Made by a program: the position numbers and the translations under genes. 64,000 nt of DNA. Source: Hydractinia symbiolongicarpus. Taxonomy: Eukaryota; Cnidaria; Hydrozoa; Anthoathecata; Hydractiniidae. The notes beneath the pieces are model-generated. The model was not told where the DNA came from and ran no database searches. It worked only from the letters and a program-made list of their open reading frames with translations. Numbering within the stretch: the stretch's first letter is position 1; each line of letters begins with the position of its first letter. The stretch is taken from the NCBI RefSeq assembly GCF_029227915.1, contig NC_079880.1, positions 30,003,501 to 30,067,500 of the forward strand, given 5' to 3'. This document shows, in pieces, positions 25,549 to 37,800 of the stretch.

Positions 25549-27372
25549 GGGTACTTTCTTTGTATACTTTTGACTATACGGGCCGAGTCCGGGATTTACG
25601 GTAAATCGCGGGTTTTCGTTTGCCGGCGATTAAACTTCCTTTATTCAGCGTCTCATCAAAAATAAAAACATTTTTGAAAACTACAAGTCTTATGCGTTTT
25701 AGTGGTGAAAAAATAATTTAAAAAATTGTTCTGGAAATGAGTTTACTCACAGGGTACTTTCTTTGTATACATTCGACTATACGGGCCAAGCCCGGGATTT
25801 ACGGGAAATCGCGGGATTCGTTTGCCGGCGATTAAACCTCTTTCATTAAGCGTCTCATCAAAAATGAAAACATTTTTGAAAACTGCAAGTCTCATGCGTT
25901 TTAGTGGTGAAAAGATAATTTAAAAAATCGTTTTGGAAATGAGTTTACTCACAGGGTACTTTCTTTGTATACATTCGACTATACGGGCCAAGCCCGGGAT
26001 TTACGGGAAATCGCGGGTTTTCGCTTGCCGGCGATTAAACCACTTTCATTAAGCGTCTCATCAAAAATGAAAACATTTCTGAAAACTACAAGTCTCACGC
26101 GTTTTAGTGGTGAAAAAAGAATTTAAAAAGTCGTTTGGGAAATGAGTTTACTCCCTGGGTACTTTCTTTGTATACTTTTGACTACACGGACCGAGTCCGG
26201 GATTTACGGTAAATCGCGGGTTTTCGTTTGCCGGCGATTAAACTTCCTTTATTCAGCGTCTCATCAAAAATAAAAACATTTTTGAAAACTACAAGTCTTA
26301 TGCGTTTTAGTGGTGAAAAAATAATTTAAAAAATTGTTCTGGAAATGAGTTTACTCACAGGGTACTTTCTTTGTATACATTCGACTATACGGGCCAAGCC
26401 CGGGATTTACGGGAAATCGCGGGATTCGTTTGCCGGCGATTAAACCTCTTTCATTAAGCGTCTCATCAAAAATGAAAACATTTTTGAAAACTGCAAGTCT
26501 CATGCGTTTTAGTGGTGAAAAGATAATTTAAAAAATCGTTTTGGAAATGAGTTTACTCACAGGGTACTTTCTTTGTATACATTCGACTATACGGGCCAAG
26601 CCCGGGATTTACGGGAAATCGCGGGTTTTCGCTTGCCGGCGATTAAACCACTTTCATTAAGCGTCTCATCAAAAATGAAAACATTTCTGAAAACTACAAG
26701 TCTCACGCGTTTTAGTGGTGAAAAAAGAATTTAAAAAGTCGTTTGGGAAATGAGTTTACTCCCTGGGTACTTTCTTTGTATACTTTTGACTACACGGACC
26801 GAGTCCGGGATTTACGGTAAATCGCGGGTTTTCGTTTGCCGGCGATTAAACTTCCTTTATTCAGCGTCTCATCAAAAATAAAAACATTTTTGAAAACTAC
26901 AAGTCTTATGCGTTTTAGTGGTGAAAAAATAATTTAAAAAATTGTTCTGGAAATGAGTTTACTCACAGGGTACTTTCTTTGTATACATTCGACTATACGG
27001 GCCAAGCCCGGGATTTACGGGAAATCGCGGGATTCGTTTGCCGGCGATTAAACCTCTTTCATTAAGCGTCTCATCAAAAATGAAAACATTTTTGAAAACT
27101 GCAAGTCTCATGCGTTTTAGTGGTGAAAAGATAATTTAAAAAATCGTTTTGGAAATGAGTTTACTCACAGGGTACTTTCTTTGTATACATTCGACTATAC
27201 GGGCCAAGCCCGGGATTTACGGGAAATCGCGGGTTTTCGCTTGCCGGCGATTAAACCACTTTCATTAAGCGTCTCATCAAAAATGAAAACATTTCTGAAA
27301 ACTACAAGTCTCACGCGTTTTAGTGGTGAAAAAAGAATTTAAAAAGTCGTTTGGGAAATGAGTTTACTCCCT
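25549..27372 (+). repeat. 608-bp trimer higher-order repeat, three copies
   Basis: Units run 25549-26156, 26157-26764 and 26765-27372, each exactly 608 bp. Each holds a monomer with gggatttacggtaaatcg and ttcctttattc, a monomer with cgcgggattcgtttgcc and actgcaagtctc, and a monomer with ttttcgcttgcc and tctcacgcg. The second and third copies look identical by eye; the first opens with ctatacgggcc rather than ctacacggacc. The next monomer at 27373 starts the same way but changes to gggtttacaggaag, ending the series. Confidence 0.94.
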
Positions 27373-28565
27373 GGGTACTTTCTTTGTATACTTTTGACTA
27401 CACGGACCGAGTCCGGGGTTTACAGGAAGTTGCGGGTTTTCGTTTGCCGGCGATTAAACTTTTTTAATTCAGCGTCTCATTAAAAATGAAAACATTTTTA
27501 AAAACTACAAGTCTCATTGGCTTTAGTGGTGAAATAATAATTTAAAAAATCGTTCGGGAAATGAGTTTACACCCTGGGTACTTTCTTTGTATACTTTTGA
27601 CTATACGGGCCGAGTCCGGGATTTACGGGAAGTCGCGGGTTTTCGTTTGCCGGCGATTAAACTTCTTTTATTCAGCGTCTCATCAAAAATGAAAACATTT
27701 TTGAAAAATACAAGTCTCATGCGTTTTAGTGGCGAAAAGATAATTTAAAAAATCGTTCGGGAAAAGTGTTTACTCTCTGGGTACTTTCTTTGTATACTTT
27801 TGACTATACGGGCCGAGTCCGGGATTTACGGGAAGTCGCGGGTTTTCGTTTGCCGGCGATTAAACTTCTTTTATTCAGCGTCTCATCAAAAATGAAAACA
27901 TTTTTAAAAACTAGAAGTCTCATGGGCTTTAGTGGTGAAATAATAATTTAAAAAATCGTTCGGGAAATGAGTTTACACCCTGGGTACTTTCTTTGTATAC
28001 TTTTGACTATACGGGCCGAGTCCGGGATTTACGGGAAATCGCAGGTTTTCGTTTGCCGGCGATTAAACTTCTTTTATTCAGCGTCTCATCAAAAATGAAA
28101 ACATTTTTAAAAACTACAAGTCTCATGGGCTTTAGTTGTGAAATAATAATTTAAAAAATCTTTCTGGAAATGAGTTTACTCACAGGGTACTTTCTTTGTA
28201 TACATTCGACTATACGGGCCAAGCCCGGGATTTACGGGAAATCGCGGGATTCGTTTGCCGGCGATTAAACCTCTTTCATTAAGCGTCTCATCAAAAATGA
28301 AAACATTTTTGAAAACTGCAAGTCTCATGCGTTTTAGTGGTGAAAAGATAATTTAAAAAATCGGTTTGGAAATGAGTTTACTCACAGGGTACTTTCTTTG
28401 TATACATTCGACTATACGGGCCAAGCCCGGGATTTACGGGAAATCGCAGGTTTTCGTGTGCCGGCTATTAAACCACTATCATTAAGCGTCTCATCAAAAA
28501 TGAAAACATTTCTGAAAACTACAAGTCTCATGCGTTTTAGTGGTGAAAAAATAATTTAAAAAATC
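27373..28565 (+). repeat. Last forward monomers before the inversion
   Basis: This stretch holds about six monomers of D type, including catgggctttagtggtgaaataat and gtttacaccctggg variants (27560, 27970), an actgcaagtctc monomer (28315) and a final truncated monomer from about 28387 with cgtgtgccggctatt and ccactatcattaag. The last one stops 178 bp in, where the orientation flips. Confidence 0.85.
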
Positions 28566-28629
28566 CCGGGCTTGGCCCGTATAGTCGAATGTATACAAAG
28601 AAAGTACCCTGTGAGTAAACTCATTTCCA
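28367..28629. repeat. 69-bp perfect inverted repeat bracketing the orientation switch
   Basis: Bases 28367-28435 are the exact reverse complement of 28561-28629, with a 125-bp spacer (28436-28560) made of the rest of the last forward monomer. Beyond 28629 the similarity continues with scattered mismatches; the first is aaccg in the left arm against gaacg in the right. Because this variant (cacaggg, cattcgac, ccaagcccgg) is common in the array, perfect pairing between neighbours is not by itself proof of a fold-back, but it is what a local template switch would leave. Confidence 0.85.
28561..28565. other. Orientation-switch junction (head-to-head inversion breakpoint)
   Basis: Up to 28565 the sequence is the forward monomer tail ataatttaaaaaatc, which would normally continue gttcgggaaatgag. 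From 28561 it is the inverted monomer segment aaatcccgggcttggccc, which would normally be preceded by gatttcccgt. The five bases aaatc fit both sides, so the breakpoint lies within 28561-28565. The join is inside a monomer on both sides, with no filler sequence. Short shared sequence of this kind is typical of microhomology-mediated joining or template switching. A misassembly or fold-back read chimera would look the same from sequence alone. Confidence 0.93.
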
Positions 28630-28795
28630 GAACGATTTTTTAAATTATTTTTTCACCACTAAAACGCATAAGACTTGTAGTTTTTAAAAATATTTTTATT
28701 TTTGATGAGATGCTGAATAAAGGAGGTTTAATCGCCGGTAAACAAAAACCCGCGATTTCCCGTAAATCTCAGGCTTGGCCCGTATAGTCAAAAGT

Positions 28796-30011
28796 CTACA
28801 AAGAAAGTACCCAGGTAGTAAACTCATTTCCCGAACGATTTTTTAATTTATTTTTTCACCACTAAAACACATGAGACTTGTAGTTTTCAAAAATGTTTTC
28901 ATTTTTGATGAGACGCTGAATAAAAGAAGTTTAATCGCCGGCAAACGAAAACCTTCGATTTTTCTATAAATCCCGGACTCGGTCCGTATAGTCAAAAGTA
29001 TAAAAAGAAAGTACCCAGGTAGTAAACTCATTTCCCGAACGATTTTTTAATTTATTTTTTCACCACTAAAACACATGAGACTTGTAGTTTTCTAAAATGT
29101 TTTCATTTTTGATGAGACGCTGAATAAAAGAAGTTTAATCGCCGGCAAACGAAAACCCGCCATTTCCCGTAAACCCCGGACTCGGCCCGTATAATCAAAA
29201 GTATACAAAGAAAGTAGCCAGGGAGTAAACTCATTTCCCGAACGATTTTTTAAATTATTTTTTCACCACTAAAACGCATGAGACTTGTAGTTTTCAAAAA
29301 TGTTTTCATTTTTGATGAGACGCTGAATAAAAGAAGTTTAATCGCCGGCAAACGAAAACCCGCGACTTCCCGTAAATCCCGGACTCGGCCCGTATAGTCA
29401 AAGGCTACAAAGAAAGTACCCAGGTAGTAAACTCATTTCCCGAACGATTTTTTAATTTATTTTTTCACCACTAAAACACATGAGACTTGTAGTTTTCAAA
29501 AATGTTTTCATTTTTGATGAGACGCTGAATAAAAGAAGTTTAATCGCCGGCAAACGAAAACCTTCGATTTTTCTATAAATCCCGGACTCGGCCCGTATAG
29601 TCAAAAGTATACAAAGAAAGTACCCAGGTAGTAAACTCATTTCCCGAACGATTTTTTAATTTATTTTTTCACCACTAAAACACATGAGACTTGTAGTTTT
29701 CAAAAATGTTTTCATTTTTGATGAGACGCTGAATAAAAGAAGTTTAATCGCCGGCAAACGAAAACCTGCCATTTCCCGTAAACCCCGGACTCGGCCCGTA
29801 TAATCAAAAGTATACAAAGAAAGTAGCCAGGGAGTAAACTCATTTCCCGAACGATTTTTTAAATTATTTTTTCACCACTAAAACGCATGAGACTTGTAGT
29901 TTTCAAAAATGTTTTCATTTTTGATGAGACGCTGAATAAAAGAAGTTTAATCGCCGGCAAACGAAAACCCGCGACTTCCCGTAAATCCCGGAGTCGGCCC
30001 GTATAGTCAAA
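28796..30011 (-). repeat. Trimer higher-order repeat in right arm, two copies
   Basis: Two successive blocks of about 608 bp (approximately 28796-29403 and 29404-30011) carry the same three inverted monomers. Two have caggtagtaaactc with ttttaatttatttttt and actaaaacacatgag, one of them also with ccttcgatttttctataaatcc. One has aaagtagccagggag with ccgtataatc. It is a trimer like the one at 25549-27372 but made of different variants, so the two trimers arose separately. Unit ends are approximate. Confidence 0.85.
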
Positions 30012-30259
30012 AGTATACAAAGAAAGTACCCAGGGAGTAAACTCATTTCCCAAACGATTTTTTAAATTATTTTTTCACCACTAAAACGCATGAGACTTGT
30101 AGTTTTTAGAAATGTTTTCATTTGTGATGAGACGCTTAATGAAAGTGGTTTAATCGCCGGCAAACGAAAACCTGCGATTTCCCGTAAATCCCGGGCTTGG
30201 CCCGTATAGTCGAATGTATACAAAGAAAGTACCCTGTGAGTAAACTCATTTCCAAAACG

Positions 30260-33200
30260 ATTTTTTAAATTATCTTTTCACCACTAAAACGCATGAGACT
30301 TGTAGTTTTCAAAAATGTTTTCATTTTTGATGAGACGCTGAATGAAAGAAGTTTAATCGCCGGCAAACGAAAACCTGCGATTTCCCGAAAATCCTGGACT
30401 CGGCCCGTACAGTCAAAAGCATACAAAGAAAGTACCCAGGGTGTAAACTCATTTCCCGAACGATTTTTTAAATTATTATTTCACCACTAAAGCCCATGAG
30501 ACTTGTAGTTTTTAAAAATGTTTTCATTTTTAATGAGACGCTGAATTAAAGAAGTTTAATCGCCGGCAAACGAAAACCCGCGACTTCCTGTAAACCCCGG
30601 ACTCGGCCCGTGTAGTCAAAAGTATACAAAGAAATTACCCACGGAGTAAACTCATTTCCCGAACGATTTTTTAAATTATTTTTTCACCACTAAAACGCGT
30701 GAGACTTGTAGTTTTCAGAATTGTTTTCATTTTTGATGAGACGCTTAATGAAAGTGGTTTAATCGCCGGCAAACGAAAACCCGCGATTTCCCGTAAATCC
30801 CTGGCTTGGCCCGCATAGTCAAAGGTATACAAAGAAGGTACCCAGGGAGTAAACTCATTTCCCGAACGATTTTTTATACTATTTTTTCACTACTAAAACG
30901 CATGAGACTTGTAGTTTTCAAAAATGTTTTCATTTTTGATGAGACGCTGAATAAAAGAAGTTTAATCGCCGGCAAACGAAAACCCGCGATTTACCGTAAA
31001 TCCCGGGCTTGGCCCGTATAGTCGAATGTATACAAAGAAAGTACCCTGTGAGTAAACTCACTTCCAGAAAGATTTTTTATATTATTTTTTCACCACTAAA
31101 ACGCATGAGACTTGTAGTTTTCAAAAATGTTTTCATTTTAGATGAGACGCTGAATAAAAGAAGTTTAATCGCCGGCAAACGAAAACCCGCCATTTCCCGT
31201 AAACCCCGGACTCGGCCCGTATAATCAAAAGTATACAAAGAAAGTACCCAGGGAGTAAACTCATTTCCCGAACGATTTTTTAAATTATTTTTTCACCACT
31301 AAAACGCATGAGACTTGTAGTTTTCAAAAATGTTTTCAATTTTGATGAGACGCTGAATAAAAGAAGTTTAATCGCCGGCAAACGAAAACCTACGATTTCC
31401 CGTAAATCCCGGACTCAGCCCGTATAGTCAAAAGTATACAAAGAAAGTACCCAGGGTGTAAACTCATTTCCCGAACGATTTTTTAAATTATTATTTCACC
31501 ACTAAAGCCCATGAGACATGTAGTTTTTAAAAATGTTTTCATTTTTGATGAGACGCTGAATTAAAGAAGTTTAATCGCCAGCAAACGAAAACCCGCGACT
31601 TCCTGTAAACCCCGGACTCGGCCCGTGTAGTCAAAAGTATACAAAGAAAGTACCCAGGGAGTAAACTCATTTCCCGACCGATTTTTTAAATTATTTTTTC
31701 ACCACTAAAACGCGTGAGACTTGTAGTTTTCAGAAATGTTTTTATTTTTGATGAGACGCTTAATGAAAGTGGTTTAATCGCCGGCAAACGAAAACCCGCG
31801 ATTTCCCGTAAATCCCTCGCTTGGCCCGTATAGTCAAAGGTATACAAAGAAGGTACCCAGGGAGTAAACGCATTTCCCGAACGATTTTTTATACTATTTT
31901 TTCACTACTAAAACGCATGAGACTTGTAGTTTTCAAAAATGTTTTCATTTTTGATGAGACGCTAAATAAAAGAAGTTTAATCGCCGGCAAACGAAAACCT
32001 GCGATTTCCCGTAAATCCTGGACTCGGCCCGTATAGTCAAAAGTATACAAAGAAAGTACCCAGGGTGTAAACTCATTTACCGAACGATTTTTTAAATTAT
32101 TTTTTCACCACTAAAGCCCATGAGACTTGTAGTTTTTAAAAATGTTTTCATTTTTGATGAGACGCTGAATAAAAGAAGTTTAATCTCTGGCAAACGAAAA
32201 CCCGCCATTTCCCCTAAACCCCGGACTCGGCCCGTATAATCAAAAGTATACAAAGAACGTACCCAAGGAGTAAACTCATTTCCCGAACGATTTTTTAAAT
32301 TATTTTTTCACCACTAAAACGCATGAGACTTGTAGTTTTCAAAAATGTTTTCATTTTTGATGAGACGCTGAATAAAAGAAGTTTAATCGCCGGCAAACGA
32401 AAACCTGCGATTTCCCGTAAATCCCGGACTCGGCCCGTATAGTCAAAAGTATACAAAGAAAGTACCCAGGGTGTAAACTCATTTCCCGAACGATTTTTTA
32501 AATTATTTTTTCACCACTAAAGCCCATGAGACTTGTAGTTTTTAAAAATGTTTTCATTTTTGATGAGACGCTGAATAAAAGAAGTTTAATCGCCGGCAAA
32601 CGAAAACCCGCCATTTCCCGTAAACCCCGGACTCGGCCCGTATAATCAAAAGTATACAAAGAAAGTACCCAGGGAGTAAACTCATTTCCCGAACGATTTT
32701 TTAAATTATTTTTTCACCACTAAAACGCATGAGACTTGTAGTTTTCAAAAATGTTTTCATTTTTGATGAGACGCTGAATAAAAGAAGTTTAATCGCCGGC
32801 AAACGAAAACCTACGATTTCCCGTAAATCCCGGACTCAGCCCGTATAGTCAAAAGTATACAAAGAAAGTACCCAGGGTGTAAACTCATTTCCCGAACGAT
32901 TTTTTAAATTATTATTTCACCACTAAAGCCCATGAGACTTGTAGTTTTTAAAAATGTTTTCATTTTTGATGAGACGCTGAATTAAAGAAGTTTAATCGCC
33001 TGCAAACGAAAACCCGCGACTTCCTGTAATCCCCGGACTCGGCCCGTGTAGTCAAAAGTATACAAAGAAAGTACCCAGGGAGTAAACTCATTTCCCGACC
33101 GATTTTTTAAATTATTTTTTCACCACTAAAACGCGTTAGACTTGTAGTTTTCAGAAATGTTTTTATTTTTGATGAGACGCTTAATGAAAGTGGTTTAATC

Positions 33201-34860
33201 GCCGGCAAACGAAAACCCGCGATTTCCCGTAAATCCCTCGCTTGGCCCGTATAGTCAAAGGTATACAAAGAAGGTACCCAGGGAGTAAACTCATTTCCCG
33301 AACGATTTTTTATACTATTTTTTCACTACTAAAACGCATGAGACTTGTAGTTTTCAAAAATGTTTTCATTTTTGATGAGACGCTGAATAAAAGAAGTTTA
33401 ATCGCCGGCAAACGAAAACCCGCCATTTCCCGTAAACCCCGGACTCGGCCCGTATAATCAAAAGTATACAAAGAACGTACCCAAGGAGTAAACTCATTTC
33501 CCGAACGATTTTTTAAATTACTTTTTCACCACTAAAACGCATGAGACTTGTAGTTTTCAAAAATGTTTTCATTTTTGATGAGACGCTAAATAAAAGAAGT
33601 TTAATCGCCGGCAAACGAAAACCTGCGATTTCCCGTAAATCCTGGACTCGGCCCGTATAGTCAAAAGTATACAAAGAAAGTACCCAGGGTGTAAACTCAT
33701 TTCCCGAACGATTTTTTAAATTATTTTTTCACCACTAAAGCCCATGAGACTTGTAGTTTTTAAAAATGTTTTCATTTTTGATGAGACGCTGAATAAAAGA
33801 AGTTTAATCGCCGGCAAACGAAAACCCGCGACTTCCCGTAAATCCCGGACTCGGCCCGTATAGTCAAAAGTATACAAAGAAAGTACCCAGGGAGTAAACT
33901 CATTTCCCGAACGATTATTTAAATTATTTTTTCACCACTAAAACGCATGAGACTTGTAGTTTTCAAAAATGTTTTCATTTGTGATGAGACGCTTAATGAA
34001 AGTGGTTTAATCGCCGGCAAACGAAAACCCGCGATTTCCCGTAAATCCCGGACTCGGCCCGTATAGTCAAAAGTATACAAAGAAAGTACCCAGAGTGTAA
34101 ACTCATTTCCCGAACGATTTTTTAAATTATTTTTTCACCACTAAAGCCCATGAGACTTGTAGTTTTTAAAAATGTTTTCATTTTTGATGAGACGCTGAAT
34201 AAAAGAAGTTTAATCGCCGGCAAACGAAAACCCGCCATTTCCCGTAAACCCCGGACTCGGCCCGTATAATCATAAGTATACAAAAAACGTACCCAGGGAG
34301 TAAACTCATTTCCCGAACGATTTTTTAAATTATTTTTTCACCACTAAAACGCATGAGACTTGTAGTTTTCAAAAATGTTTTCATTTTTGATGAAACGCTG
34401 AATAAAAGAAGTTTAATCGCCGGCAAACGAAAACCTGCGATTTTCCGTAAATCCCGGACTCGACCCGTATAGTCAAAAGTATACAAAGAAAGTACCCAGG
34501 GTGTAAACTCATTTCCCGAACGATTTTTTAAATTATTTTTCACCACTAACGCCCATGAGACTTGTAGTTTTTAAAAATGTTTTCATTTTTGATGAGACGC
34601 TGAATAAAGGAAGTTTAATCGCCGGCAAACGAAAACCCGCGACTTCCCGTAAATCCCTGACTCGGCCCGTATAGTCAAAAGTATACAAAGAAAGTACCAA
34701 GGGAGTAAACTCATTTCCCGAACGATTTTTTAAATTATTTTTTCACCACTAAAACGCAAGAGACTTGTAGTTTTCAGAAATGTTTTTATTTGTGATGAGA
34801 CGCTTAATGAAAGAGGTTTAATCGCCGGCAAACGAAAACCCTCGATTTCCCGTAAATCCC
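30260..34860 (-). repeat. F-type monomer array (5- and 7-monomer periodicities)
   Basis: Inverted monomers carry cccagggtgtaaactc, actaaagcccatgag, cttaatgaaagtggtttaat and ccccggactcggcccg. These are the complements of left-arm D/B variants. The monomer with gtacccagggag and ttttttatactattttttcactac recurs at 30806, 31821 and 33242 (1015 and 1421 bp, 5 and 7 monomers). The cctacgatttcccg and ctcagcccg combination recurs at 31391 and 32812, again 1421 bp. Confidence 0.85.
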
Positions 34861-37800
34861 GGGCTTGGTCCGTATAGTCGAATGTATACAAAGAAAGTAC
34901 CCTGTGAGTAAACTCATTTCCAAAACGATTTTTTAAATTATCTTTTCACCACTAAAACCCATGAGACTTGTAGTTTTCAAAAATGTTTTCAGTTTTGATG
35001 ATGCACTGAATAAAAGAAGTTTAATCGCCGGCAAGCGAAATCCCGCCATTTCCCGTAAATCCCGGCTTGGCCCGTATAGTCAAAAGTATACAAAGAAAGT
35101 ACCCAGGGAGTAAACTCATTTCCCGAACGATTTTTTGTATCATTTTTTCACCACTAAAACGCATGAGACTTGCAGTTTTCAAAAATGTTTTCATTTTTGA
35201 TGGGACGCTGAATAAAAGAAGTTTAATCGCCGGCAAACGAAAACCCGCGATTTCTCGTAAATCCCGGACTCGGCCCGTATTGTCAAAAGTATACAAAGAA
35301 AGTACCCAGGGGGTAAACTCATTTTCCGAACGATTTTTTAATGTTTTTTTTTCACCACTAAAACGCATGAGACTTGTAGTTTTCAAAAATGTTTTCATTT
35401 TTGATGAGACGCTTAATGAAAGAGGTTTAATCGCCGGCAAACGAAAACCCGCGATTTCCCGTAAATCCCGGGCTTGGCCCGTATAGTCGAGTGTATACAA
35501 AGAAAATACCCAGGGAGTAAACTCATTTCCCGAACGATTTTTTAAATTATTTTTTCACCACTAAAACGCATAAGACTTGTAGTTTTCAAAAATGTTTTCA
35601 TTTTTGATGAGACGCTGAATAAAAGAAGTTTAATCGCCGGCAAACGAAAGCCCGCGATTTCCCGTTAATCCCGGGTTGGCCCGTATAGTCTAAAGTATAC
35701 AAAGAAAGTACCCAGGGAGTAAACGCATTTCCCGAACGATTTTTTAAATTATTTTTTCACCACTAAAACGCATGAGACTTGTAGTCTTCAAACTTGTTTT
35801 CATTTTTGATGAGACCCTGAATAAAAGAAGTTTAATCGCCGGCAAACGAAAACCCGCGATTTCCCGTAAATCCCGGGCTTGGCCCGTATAGTCGAATGTA
35901 TACAAAGAAAGTACCAAGGGAGTAAACTCATTTCCCGAACGATTTTTTAAATTTTTTTTTCACCCCTAAAACGCATGAGACTTGTAGTTTTCAAAAATGT
36001 TTTCATTTTTGATGAGACGCCTAATGAAAGAGGTTTAATCGCCGGCAAACGAAAACCCGCGATTTCCCGTAAATCCCGGGCTTGGCCCGTATAGTCAAAA
36101 GTATACAAAGAAAGTACCCAGTGAGTAAACTCATTTCCCGAACGATTTTTTGTATCATTTTTTCACCACTAAAACGCATGAGACTTGCAGTTTTCAAAAA
36201 TGTTTTCATTTTTGATGGGACGCTGAATAAAAGAAGTTTAATCGCCGGCAAACGAAAACCCGCGATTTCTCGTAAATCCAGGACTCGGCCCGTATTGTCA
36301 AAAGTATACAAAGAAAGTACCCAGGGGGTAAACTCATTTTCCGAACGATTTTTTAATGTTTTTTTTTCACCACTAAAACGCATGAGACTTGTAGTTTTCA
36401 AAAATGTTTTCATTTTTGATGAGACGCTTAATGAAAGAGGTTTAATCGCCGGCAAACGAAAACCCGCGATTTCCCGTAAATCCCGGGCTTGGCCCGTATA
36501 GTCGAGTGTATACTAAGAAAATACCCAGGGAGTAAACTCATTTCCCGAACGATTTTTTAAATTATTTTTTCACCACTAAAACGCATAAGACTTGTAGTTT
36601 TCAAAAATGTTTTCATTTTTGATGAGACGCTGAATAAAAGAAGTTTAATCGCCGGCAAACGAAAGCCCGCGATTTCCCGTTAATCCCGGGTTGGCCCGTA
36701 TAGTCTAAAGTATACAAAGAAAGTACCCAGGGAGTAAACGCATTTCCCGAACGATTTTTTTAATTATTTTTTCACCACTAAAACGCATGAGACTTGTAGT
36801 CTTCAAACTTGTTTTCATTTTTGATGAGACCCTGAATAAAAGAAGTTTAATCGCCGGCAAACGAAAACCCGCGATTTCCCGTAAATCCCGGGCTTGGCCC
36901 GTATAGTCGAATGTATACAAAGAAAGTACCAAGGGAGTAAACTCATTTCCCGAACGATTTTTTAAATTTTTTTTTCACCCCTAAAACGCATGAGACTTGT
37001 AGTTTTCAAAAATGTTTTCATTTTTGATGGGACGCTGAATAAAAGAAGTTTAATCGCCGGCAAACGAAAACCTGCGATTTCCCGTAAATCCCGGACTCGG
37101 CCCGTATAGTCAAAAGTATACAAAGAAAGTACCCAGGGTGTAAACTTAATTCCCGAACGATTTTTTAAATTATTTTTTCACCACTAAAGCCCATGAGACT
37201 TGTAGTTTTTAAAAATGTTTTCATTTTTGATGAGACGCTGAATAAAAGAAGTTTAATCGCCGGCAAACGAAAACCCGCGACTTCCCGTAAATCCCGGACT
37301 CGGCCCGTATAGTCAAAAGTATACAAAGAAAGTACCCAGGGAGTAAACTCATTTCCCGAAAGATTTTTTAAATTATTTTTTCACCACTAAAACGCATGAG
37401 ACTTGTAGTTTTCAGAAATGTTTTCATTTGTGATGAGACGCTTAATGAAAGTGGTTTAATCGCCGGCAAACGAAAACCCGCGATTTCCCGTAAATCCCGG
37501 ACTCGGCCCGTATAGTCAAAAGTATACAAAGAAAGTACCCAGGGTGTAAACTCATTTCCCGAACGATTTTTTAAATTATTTTTTCACCACTAAAGCCCAT
37601 GAGACTTGTAGTTTTTAAAAATGTTTTCATTTTTTATGAGACGCTGAATAAAAGAAGTTTAATCGCCGGCAAACGAAAACCCGCGATTTCCCGTAAATCC
37701 CGGACTCGGCCCGTATAGTCAAAAGTATACAAAGAAAGTACTCAGGGAGTAAACTCATTTCCCGAACGATTTTTTAAATTATTTTTTCACCACTAAAACG

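Larger units (their letters stand above)
1..28565 (+). repeat. Left arm of 203-bp satellite array, forward orientation
   Basis: This is an uninterrupted head-to-tail tandem array. Using the landmark gggtactttctttgtatac as the monomer start, the first copies begin at 1, 203, 405, 608, 810, 1012, 1213 and 1416, and the spacing stays near 202-203 bp to the end of the arm, about 141 monomers. Each monomer runs through the same ordered landmarks: gtatac, a cgggcc segment, cgggattta, the gtttgccggcgatt core, gtctcatcaaaa, actacaagtct, and an A-rich tail ending near aaatgagtttactc. Monomers differ by point changes at a limited set of diagnostic sites that define recurring variant types. No unique sequence or gene interrupts the arm. 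Strand is arbitrary. Confidence 0.98.

Noticed and set aside
28561-28629. Transposon inverted terminal repeat at the orientation switch
   Set aside because: Both arms are ordinary satellite sequence. There is no target-site duplication, no internal non-satellite sequence and no transposase frame.
35067-35486. Possible protein genes: the longest open frames (139-159 codons) and many recurring 71-codon frames
   Set aside because: They occur in nearly every monomer on both strands at once, start at weak or arbitrary codons, repeat the same residues once per monomer, and shift with the 203-bp period (not a multiple of three). There is no recognisable domain, signal peptide, ribosome-binding site or gene spacing.
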